64,000 nt of DNA, taken from positions 785,348 through 849,347 of the forward strand of contig NC_017946.1 of NCBI RefSeq assembly GCF_000263735.1, written 5' to 3'. The notes below the pieces were generated by a model. The model saw only the letters and a list, made by a program, of their open reading frames with translations, was not told the DNA's origin and did no database searches. This stretch comes from Pyrococcus sp. ST04. GTDB lineage: Archaea > Methanobacteriota_B > Thermococci > Thermococcales > Thermococcaceae. A program made the translations under genes and the position numbers. Below are positions 57,893 through 64,000 of the stretch, piece by piece; position 1 is the stretch's first letter, and the number at the start of each line of letters is the position of its first letter.

Positions 57893-58582
57893 GTGAAGTG
57901 GGAAGAGTGGAAACCATTTTATGAAAGGATCGTACAGGTTATGGGGTATTCCGTTGAGGAGGATAGGAAGGCTGCTGAGTTGTTAAGGGATATTCTTATT
58001 GAAAACGATAATTACATAATTAAAGAGGAGCTTGCATCGATCATCATGAAGAGGGTTTATGTGTTTGGGGCTGGGCCAAATTTAGAAGAAGCTTTGGAGC
58101 GTTATGAGTTTTCAGATGGGACAAAAATAGCTGCTGATGGTGCAACTACAGCCCTTTTGGAGAGGGGCATTATCCCGGATATCGTGGTTACTGACCTAGA
58201 TGGAAGGATAAGAGATTTAATCAGGGCGTCAGGAAGGTCTGTAATGGTTGTTCATGCTCATGGAGATAATATGGACAAATTGCCATTAGTCACGAACTTT
58301 CCGGTGGTTCTTGGAACATGCCAAACTGAGCCTCTGGACATTGTATACAACTTTGGGGGCTTTACCGATGGAGATAGAGCAGCTTTTTTGGCTGAAGAGC
58401 TTGGGGCAAGGGAGATAATCCTAGTTGGATTTGACTTTTCAGATATGGTTGGAAAATGGAGCAAACCATGGTTGAGGGATCATACTACTGCGTGGGAAGA
58501 AAAAAGAAAAAAGTTGGAGTTTGCAAAGGAACTTTTACAATGGCTTAAAAGTCACGGAAAAGCAAAACTTACCTTTTTATAA
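57893..58582 (+). CDS. mptE: 6-hydroxymethyl-7,8-dihydropterin pyrophosphokinase MptE
   Basis: 229-residue enzyme of the DUF115 family that activates 6-hydroxymethyl-dihydropterin in archaeal pterin synthesis. It shows the nucleotide-site block VYVFGAGPNLEEAL (about 52-65), GATTALLERGIIPDIVVTDLDG and HAHGDN, with GFTDGDRAAF later. GTG 57893 is about 30 bp from A/T-rich promoter sequence, so the mRNA may be leaderless. The C/D sRNA lies just upstream on the opposite strand. Confidence 0.9.
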   Translation: MKWEEWKPFYERIVQVMGYSVEEDRKAAELLRDILIENDNYIIKEELASIIMKRVYVFGAGPNLEEALERYEFSDGTKIAADGATTALLERGIIPDIVVTDLDGRIRDLIRASGRSVMVVHAHGDNMDKLPLVTNFPVVLGTCQTEPLDIVYNFGGFTDGDRAAFLAEELGAREIILVGFDFSDMVGKWSKPWLRDHTTAWEEKRKKLEFAKELLQWLKSHGKAKLTFL

Positions 58583-58655
58583 TGATAAAAAGTTCAAGTT
58601 TTTGTCCAAAAATGCTTTATACATGATAGGTGCTTTCTAAAGCTGAGGTGATCCA

Positions 58656-60365
58656 ATGAACTCCGCGGTAGTGATATTTCTAGCCGGTCTTATATATGTA
58701 GTTCTCTATCAGACCTATGGAAAAGCTCTCCAAAACAAAGTCGTTAAGGCCGATCCGAACAGGCCAACTCCAGCACACAGGCTTTATGACGGTGTTGATT
58801 ATGTTCCTGCACATCCACTAGTTCTCTATGGCCACCACTTTGCATCGATAGCAGGGGCTGGGCCAATCGTAGGTCCGGCAGTAGCAATGGCCTGGGGATG
58901 GTTGCCAGGATTGATATGGGTGTGGTTTGGGAACGTGTTCATCGGTGCCGTTCATGACTACCTTGCACTGATGTCATCTGTAAGATATGATGGTAAATCA
59001 ATACAATGGATCGCCGGAAAGTTGATGAGTAGAAGAACAAGCATGGCATTTGAGCTTTATGTATGGTTTGCATTGATACTCGTTATAGCTGCATTTGCCG
59101 CCGTTATAGCAGGAATCTTCGTTAAGACGCCAGGGGCAGCAACTGCATCAATACTGTTCTTGCTAATAGCTGTTCTCCTGGGATGGCTACTGTACAAGGT
59201 CAAGATAGACTTCAAGCTTGGAACGATAATAGGGATAATTCTCTTGATCCTAGCAATATATATAGGCTTCAAATTCCCACTCGTTGCAAGTAAGGAAGCA
59301 TGGTATGTATTCCTGGGTATCTACATTATAGTAGCTTCATCACTTCCAGTCTGGATCCTCTTACAGCCAAGAGATTATTTGAACGCATACATTCTGTGGT
59401 TTGGACTGGCTCTAGGTGGTATAGCGTTCTTGGTGGTAGGACTTAAGGGTCTGGGAACATTCACCGCACCAGCATACACAACGTGGAGTGCAAATGTTGT
59501 TGGTGGGAAGCCTTCGCCCTTCTGGCCAACAATACCCCTTGTGATAGCATGTGGTGCCCTAAGTGGATTCCACTCCCTAGTAGGTTCTGGAACAACAAGT
59601 AAACAGCTTGACAATGAGCTTCACGGTCTGCTAGTTGGATATGGTGGAATGTTCACTGAGGGGTTCCTCTCAACTATTGTTATCTCGTCGATAGCGATTT
59701 ATGGTGTTAAGGTCTTCCAGGATTCCGGTATTGCAATAACCGCCGCAAACTGGGCAAAGATCTATGCCCCAAAGGTGGCAGGAGAGATCGGTAAGGTAAC
59801 AATATTCGCAAAAAGTTACGCATATGGACTTCAAGATGCCTTTGGAGTGGATGTTAAGCTAGGAACACTGTTTGCAAGCTTGTGGGTTTCTGCCTTTGCT
59901 CTAACAACACTTGACACGGCAACGAGGCTTGGAAGGTTTGCATGGCAGGAGATCATTGAGATGGTCAACGGACCCAAGCTCCTAAAGAACAAGTGGGTGG
60001 CCTCATTCATTATAGTCGTGCTTGGAATAGCCTTAGCATGGAAAGGGAAGTGGCTGGTTATATGGCCGGCGTTTAGTGGTATGAACCAGATGTTGGCTAG
60101 TATAGCAATGATGACTGCTTCCCTATGGGTTGCGAAGATACAAAGGCCTGCTGGGGCTTGGAAATGGGCAGTTCTCATACCAGCTCTCTTCCTTTGGGTT
60201 ACTGTAACCTCGGCACTTATATGGTTCCTAGTGTACGTAGGAAAGAGCAATGCTTGGGTTAGCCTAATAACAATAGTCGGTCTAGCACTCAACTTCCTCC
60301 TAGTGATTGACTGGTACAACGCTTGGAAGAAACCAGTAGAAGAGTACGAAGCCGCTAAGGCCTGA
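58656..60365 (+). CDS. cstA: CstA-type pyruvate/peptide transporter
   Basis: 569-residue polytopic protein of the CstA family. The N-terminal signature ADPNRPTPAHRLYDGVDYVP (about 31-50) and then HHFASIAGAGPIVGPA are intact, with about 16 helices. CstA and its relative BtsT import pyruvate or peptides, here probably fermentable substrates. It starts 4 bases after GAGGTGATCC and has a TATA-like element (GCTTTATAC, about 58613-58621), so it heads its own transcript. Confidence 0.92.
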   Translation: MNSAVVIFLAGLIYVVLYQTYGKALQNKVVKADPNRPTPAHRLYDGVDYVPAHPLVLYGHHFASIAGAGPIVGPAVAMAWGWLPGLIWVWFGNVFIGAVHDYLALMSSVRYDGKSIQWIAGKLMSRRTSMAFELYVWFALILVIAAFAAVIAGIFVKTPGAATASILFLLIAVLLGWLLYKVKIDFKLGTIIGIILLILAIYIGFKFPLVASKEAWYVFLGIYIIVASSLPVWILLQPRDYLNAYILWFGLALGGIAFLVVGLKGLGTFTAPAYTTWSANVVGGKPSPFWPTIPLVIACGALSGFHSLVGSGTTSKQLDNELHGLLVGYGGMFTEGFLSTIVISSIAIYGVKVFQDSGIAITAANWAKIYAPKVAGEIGKVTIFAKSYAYGLQDAFGVDVKLGTLFASLWVSAFALTTLDTATRLGRFAWQEIIEMVNGPKLLKNKWVASFIIVVLGIALAWKGKWLVIWPAFSGMNQMLASIAMMTASLWVAKIQRPAGAWKWAVLIPALFLWVTVTSALIWFLVYVGKSNAWVSLITIVGLALNFLLVIDWYNAWKKPVEEYEAAKA

Positions 60366-60399
60366 TTCTCTTTCTCATTTTCTTTTTGGAGGTGTTGAA

Positions 60400-60666
60400 A
60401 TGGAACCAATAAAGCAGTTCCTGAAGGGATTCTTTGGGTATTTTAAGCAAAGTTCAACTGAGTACATAGAGTTCGAGCTTAGAGAGCTTGAAAACATGTT
60501 CGCCCTTGTTTTAATGGGCTCTTTCATTGGAATACCTTCTCCTCCAACGACACTTGTGATGAGGATAATGCCCTATATGGTTAGGGAAATCAAGGTAATG
60601 CAACAGAGGGCAGTTGAGCTTGACGACATCTTTGGGGAAATAGCTGGAATGTTTGATATAGACTGA
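60400..60666 (+). CDS. Small conserved protein in front of ArsA/Get3
   Basis: 88 residues beginning MEPIKQFLKGFFGYFKQSST, with a hydrophobic middle (MFALVLMGSFIGIPSPPTTL, about 31-50) and a helical acidic C-terminus. It ends 9 bp before the ArsA-like ATPase, and the pair appears co-transcribed. GGAGGTG precedes ATG 60400 with a spacing of 6 bases. It could be a membrane-interacting partner of the ATPase; no family is recognised. Confidence 0.6.
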   Translation: MEPIKQFLKGFFGYFKQSSTEYIEFELRELENMFALVLMGSFIGIPSPPTTLVMRIMPYMVREIKVMQQRAVELDDIFGEIAGMFDID

Positions 60667-60675
60667 GGTGATTGT

Positions 60676-61668
60676 ATGAGAGACTATTTAATACCTCAGG
60701 ATGGGTTTAGGGTCATATTTGTCATTGGGAAAGGGGGAGTTGGAAAAACTACAATAAGTGGTGCCCTCGGTATAAAGCTTGCCGAGGAAGGATACAAAAC
60801 TCTCCTGATATCTCTTGATCCAGCTCACAACCTTGGAGACGTTCTCATGGAAAAGCTCAATGATAAACCAAGGAAAATAATTGAGAACTTATATGCGAGT
60901 GAGCTTGACATGGAGAAACTGATAAGGGCATATCTGAAGCACCTTGAAGAAAACCTAAAGAACATGTACAAGTATCTAACAGTTATAAATCTGGAGAAGT
61001 ACTTTGAGGTCTTAAGCTATTCTCCGGGAATTGAAGAGTATGCAACTTTGGAGGCAATTAGGGAGATACTCCTTGAGGGGGATAAATGGGATGTTATTCT
61101 TTTTGATACCCCACCAACGGGATTGACACTCAGAGTTTTAGCATTGCCAAAGATATCGTTGATTTGGGCTGATAAGCTGATTGATATAAGAAGAAAAATC
61201 CTCGAGAGGAGGCAGGTAATAGAGAAGATACATGGGGAGCAAAAGTTCGTTGTAGATGGGGAGGAAATTAAGCTCCCAACAAAAGAGGAAGAAGACGCGG
61301 TAATGAAGGAGTTAAAATCCTATAGAGAAGAGATAAAATTCGTCGAGAGCGTTATAACAAACCCAAGAAAGGCAACTGTCGTTGGCGTCATTAATCCTGA
61401 AATGCTTCCTTTATATGAGATGGAAAGGGCCTACAATAGTCTAAAGAAGTTCAAAATTCCAATGAGAATGGTTGTCGTAAATAAGGTGATAGAGCTTGAA
61501 AGAGAGGTTCCTGAAATTAGGGTTAAAATAGAAGCTCAAAGGAGGGTTCTTGAGGAAGCAGAGAAAATTTTCAGGGGATTAGATTTTGTTAAAATCCCAA
61601 TGTTCCAAGAGGAGCCAAGAGGACTTGAATGGCTGAGAAAGGTGGGAGAAATAGTTGTTGGGGGTTAA
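60676..61668 (+). CDS. ArsA/Get3-family P-loop ATPase
   Basis: 330 residues. Deviant Walker A GKGGVGKT at 18-25, switch I region SLDPAHNLGDV (about 46-56), switch II DTPPTGLTLRVLALP (about 155-169), and a C-terminal helical substrate domain. Archaeal homologues insert tail-anchored membrane proteins (Get3) or act in arsenite export; no arsB is present here, so the Get3-type role is more likely. The next gene starts inside its end (TTG at 61655/61658). Confidence 0.88.
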   Translation: MRDYLIPQDGFRVIFVIGKGGVGKTTISGALGIKLAEEGYKTLLISLDPAHNLGDVLMEKLNDKPRKIIENLYASELDMEKLIRAYLKHLEENLKNMYKYLTVINLEKYFEVLSYSPGIEEYATLEAIREILLEGDKWDVILFDTPPTGLTLRVLALPKISLIWADKLIDIRRKILERRQVIEKIHGEQKFVVDGEEIKLPTKEEEDAVMKELKSYREEIKFVESVITNPRKATVVGVINPEMLPLYEMERAYNSLKKFKIPMRMVVVNKVIELEREVPEIRVKIEAQRRVLEEAEKIFRGLDFVKIPMFQEEPRGLEWLRKVGEIVVGG

Positions 61669-61951
61669 AGAGGTCATTGATAAACTTAGGAATGTCGTAA
61701 ATCCTTTTACTGGAATTGACATAGTAAGTGAGGGCTTGGTAACGAAAGTTATAGTGGAGGATAGGAAGGTTGTAATTTACGTTGCGTTTGCCAGGTATAC
61801 TCCCCCAGGACCATTTGCAATGGCGATAACTTGGCCGGTTCAAGCAAAGATAGCAAGAGAAATTGGAAGGATACTTGAGGAGGAGTTTGAAGAAGTTGAG
61901 GTTATAGATGATACAACGCTTCAAAGATACTACCCTCTGGAGGAGGTATAG
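61655..61951 (+). CDS. DUF59/MIP18-like small protein
   Basis: 98 residues (start TTG 61655 or 61658, both overlapping the ATPase stop), following GGTGGGAG. The pattern DPVTGIDIVSEGLV-like (here NPFTGIDIVSEGLVTKVIVE), hydrophobic beta strand and ITWPVQAKIAREIGRIL is that of DUF59/MIP18-like Fe-S assembly proteins. The usual Cys is absent. The ending is helical. It is coupled to the ATPase by overlap, which argues for a shared function. Family assignment is moderate. Confidence 0.65.
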   Translation: MLGVKEVIDKLRNVVNPFTGIDIVSEGLVTKVIVEDRKVVIYVAFARYTPPGPFAMAITWPVQAKIAREIGRILEEEFEEVEVIDDTTLQRYYPLEEV

Positions 61952-62599
61952 ATGGAGTTTTCGAGCGTGATATTGATCCTTATGTTGCTTGCAGGTATTA
62001 CATCACTCCAGTTCTATAAGGGAAGAAGGTTGAACCTAATGCTAATGCAACACTATCTTAGGGCAATAGAAGATGTTGTGAAGCCAAAAGACAAGGACTA
62101 CGTTTGGCTTGGAGGATATGTTGGATTCAGAGGGCTTTATAAACTTGATGACAAGGATATACTAAAGTTTGAGTACACCTTAACCTTACTACCGAGGCAC
62201 AGTATCCTATACTTCCCAATCTCTCTCCTAATAAGCAGGCATGACAAGCTTTACATAGTCGTGAGGCCAACCTTTGAAATACTCAGAGAGGTTCATCTGT
62301 TGCAAAAGGGGTACTTTAGGATGAAACCGAAGATAGAGAGAGAAATTGAGCTGATTAGGGAAACATTTGAAGTTAATGGAATAAAATATGAAGCACTCTA
62401 TGAGAATAGAGAAGATGTGGAAGAAGTTATGAAGTTCCTTCAGAGCTTTTCGAACACTAAGAATGTGAAGCATGTCGCAATAGTTCCAAAAACAAACGTG
62501 ATTTATGTTTTCATGAAACCTGAACCTGAAACAATAGAAGAAGATGTGAAAAATGTGCTTAGATTTGTCAGGAACTTTCCAAGGAATATGAAGAGATAG
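61952..62599 (+). CDS. Membrane-anchored hypothetical protein
   Basis: 215 residues. Starts on the base after the DUF59 stop. The N-terminal hydrophobic segment (VILILMLLAGITSLQF, about 6-21) is followed by a basic stop (KGRR), which suggests a single anchor with a soluble alpha/beta domain in the cytoplasm. The domain contains YVWLGGYVGFRGLYKLDDKD and a C-terminal ferredoxin-like pattern. Last gene of the ArsA cluster. No family seen. Confidence 0.6.
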   Translation: MEFSSVILILMLLAGITSLQFYKGRRLNLMLMQHYLRAIEDVVKPKDKDYVWLGGYVGFRGLYKLDDKDILKFEYTLTLLPRHSILYFPISLLISRHDKLYIVVRPTFEILREVHLLQKGYFRMKPKIEREIELIRETFEVNGIKYEALYENREDVEEVMKFLQSFSNTKNVKHVAIVPKTNVIYVFMKPEPETIEEDVKNVLRFVRNFPRNMKR

Positions 62600-63085
62600 T
62601 TAACACTCCGCTCTTTTCTTCTCCTTATAAAACCAATCTGCAGCTTTGCAGTACTCGAAGAGCTCTTCTGGCTTAAAGTACAGGTTTATTTCTCTCTCAG
62701 CACTTTCTTTTGAATCGCTCGCATGAACTACATTGTATATTGCATCACCAATGTCAAGGCCGTAGTCTCCTCGAATGGTTCCAGGGGCGGCATCTTTTGG
62801 ATCAGTGGCTCCTGCCATCTTCCTAACAACGTCAATTGCATATCTTCCTTCAACGACCATAACAACAACTGGAGCCTTGGTTATGTACTCTATTAAGGCA
62901 TTAAAGAATGGTTTTCCCTTGTGCTCTTCGTAGTGCTTCTCTGCAAGTTCCCTATCTATCCATATCATCTTCATTCCGACTATTTTGAGCCCTCTTTTTT
63001 CGAATCTGCTTATTATCTCCCCTATGAGTCCCCTTACAACGGCATCAGGCTTGATTATCACTAGTGTCCTCTCTACTTCCTCCAT
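62600..63085 (-). CDS. ndk: Nucleoside diphosphate kinase
   Basis: 161-residue enzyme that equalises nucleoside triphosphate pools. The catalytic histidine is in [10 protein letters not shown]; the nucleotide-binding block TIRGDYG and the N-terminal [13 protein letters not shown] are also clear. ATG 63085 is used; the frame opens 4 codons upstream. It overlaps the 3' end of a small membrane protein gene (63045) by 41 bases. Confidence 0.97.
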   Translation of the reverse strand: MEEVERTLVIIKPDAVVRGLIGEIISRFEKRGLKIVGMKMIWIDRELAEKHYEEHKGKPFFNALIEYITKAPVVVMVVEGRYAIDVVRKMAGATDPKDAAPGTIRGDYGLDIGDAIYNVVHASDSKESAEREINLYFKPEELFEYCKAADWFYKEKKRAEC

Positions 63086-63353
63086 CAGCAACACCAATCT
63101 TATTTTCTCTGCTTGCTTTAATTAAATTATCCATCCTGTAAAGGAAGAATGCTAGCCCTCCTGATATTCCAACTACAAGGAAAGGGAACTTTGAGGGAAG
63201 GGGTAGGCCTCTGTGCCATTTGTAAAGCAGGTAATTTTGATACAAGAAGGCAGTCGTGAACCACATTATAAATAGTGTTTCCAAAATTATAATCACTATC
63301 TCAACGGCCTTATTTTTATCATTTAATACTTTCCATGCCTCCTTAATGCTCAT
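63045..63353 (-). CDS. Small two-helix membrane protein, unknown
   Basis: 102 residues from ATG 63353, with helices at about 18-38 ([20 protein letters not shown]) and 57-72 and a basic loop between them. The C-terminus is polar and overlaps ndk in another frame. It starts inside the end of the upstream helicase gene (63343), so it is in the same operon. No family recognised. Confidence 0.6.
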   Translation of the reverse strand: MSIKEAWKVLNDKNKAVEIVIIILETLFIMWFTTAFLYQNYLLYKWHRGLPLPSKFPFLVVGISGGLAFFLYRMDNLIKASRENKIGVADGGSREDTSDNQA

Positions 63354-64000
63354 TTCCAAGCCTCCAAAATCTTTTAAGCTTTATCTTCATTAGGGGTAAC
63401 GTTACTGGTTGCATCGTTTCAACAATCCAATCGGGAAGGTCTTTTTTAACATTATTCCATAGAGCTCTGTAATCGAGGATTACTATGCTTCCTCTCTCCT
63501 CGGCGGATCTATGAACTCTTCCAGCGGCTTGAGCAAGCTTTCTATGAGCTGGGAGTATATATCCGTAATATCTTCCTTTCCCCGGGAATTTCTTTTCAAA
63601 GTATCTAATTTGGGCCTGGACCCTTGGAGTTGGCCTAGCATAGGGTATGCCAACTAAGACAACCCCGTTCATTTCATCTCCCGAGTAATCCTGTCCTTCG
63701 CTGTTCCTTCCACCCATGACTCCAAAAAGAACTGCTCCTTCTTTTTTAGCCTCTTTTTTAAACTCTGCAATCATTGCATCATTTTCTCTTGATGTTGCAT
63801 CTTTCTTTTCAATGAACACCTTCTTTCCAATATCTTCCTCGATTTTAATGTGAACGTTGGTGCTCAAAATCCCCTCAAGGACTTCATATGATGCCGTAAA
63901 TACCCCAACGTTCTTTGGAATTATGCTTACGGCTTCGAGGATATACTCGGCAATTTTCTTATATAATGAGGGGCTTCTTTCCTCTCCTCTCGTTGAAACG
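63343..64000 (-). CDS. XPD/Rad3-like helicase, 5' end cut by window edge
   Basis: C-terminal part of an SF2 Fe-S-type helicase. The helicase domain 2 block QAAGRVHRSAEERGSIVILD (motif VI), VMGGRNSEGQDYSGDEM, and VGIPYARPTPR are characteristic of XPD/Rad3 and related DNA repair helicases. The frame is open to position 64000, so the N-terminal portion, including Walker A and the Fe-S cysteines, is outside. Which of the archaeal XPD-like families (XPD or Bax-type) cannot be settled. Confidence 0.85.
   Translation of the reverse strand, partial: VSTRGEERSPSLYKKIAEYILEAVSIIPKNVGVFTASYEVLEGILSTNVHIKIEEDIGKKVFIEKKDATSRENDAMIAEFKKEAKKEGAVLFGVMGGRNSEGQDYSGDEMNGVVLVGIPYARPTPRVQAQIRYFEKKFPGKGRYYGYILPAHRKLAQAAGRVHRSAEERGSIVILDYRALWNNVKKDLPDWIVETMQPVTLPLMKIKLKRFWRLGNEH

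Noticed and set aside
59496-59525. GGGAAGCCTTCGCCCTTCTGG inside cstA resembling the IS605 end.
   Set aside because: It lies in conserved coding sequence of CstA and lacks the second hairpin arm.

Overview
The window is a stretch of a Pyrococcus-type hyperthermophilic euryarchaeal chromosome (Thermococcales). This rests on the archaeal protein set (Taw3, archaeal RNase J, Pus10, aIF2-alpha, Nop10, PDCD5, MptE, FPP/GGPP synthase), an archaeal tRNA-Tyr with a C1:G72 pair, an intein in the P-loop of initiation factor 2, C/D-box sRNAs, and a type I-A CRISPR-Cas system with repeats close to those of P. furiosus. I cannot name the species.

Layout. 1-14.9 kb is housekeeping: ileS (3' end outside the window), taw3, a ZIP and a CDF metal transporter facing each other across an amidase gene, archaeal RNase J whose mRNA probably starts with a very stable hairpin, a lipoprotein, idsA, NAD kinase, homoserine dehydrogenase, nicotinamidase, an AI-2E family permease, a HIT protein and tRNA-Tyr. 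14.9-33.2 kb is a CRISPR-Cas island. It holds an array of 15 repeats plus one decayed terminal repeat, transcribed leftward from a leader at its right end, then cas2, a frameshifted cas1, cas4, an unassigned small gene and cas6. A foreign-looking block follows (an ileS 3' fragment on a chimeric junction, a Hef-like helicase with a damaged start, an orphan antitoxin). After it comes a tightly overlapping type I-A effector operon (csa5-cas7-cas5-cas8a-cas3'-cas3''-csa3), and finally the fossils of a second system (a cas4::cas1 deletion fusion, an ATPase with an internal stop, and a cas3 lacking its HD domain and frameshifted).

33.2-46.1 kb is again core: a NodU-type carbamoyltransferase, a divergent promoter with a perfect inverted repeat, an adenylate-kinase-like protein, HtpX, intein-containing IF2, PDCD5, DUF371, a UbiD-family decarboxylase, Pus10, and the aIF2-alpha/Nop10/PAC2 translation-proteostasis operon. 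46.1-49.5 kb is a two-gene McrBC-like restriction module. 49.6-64 kb carries TatD, a stand-alone EF-Tu domain-2-like protein, an FmdE plus metallophore-type ABC transporter operon behind a textbook SurR-like motif, a CcdA-like protein, TruA, MptE, CstA, an ArsA/Get3 ATPase cluster, NDK and the end of an XPD-like helicase.

How it works together: the effector operon, Cas6, array and leader look able to process crRNA and interfere, while adaptation is in doubt because cas1 is broken at an A7 tract. The window therefore looks like a functioning type I-A immune system beside a dying second system, with McrBC as a separate defence layer. Two C/D-box guide RNAs (41.8 and 57.8 kb) are visible by motif and are not otherwise signalled by any ORF. 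All functional assignments are by reading motifs and recalled family resemblance; no database search was possible.
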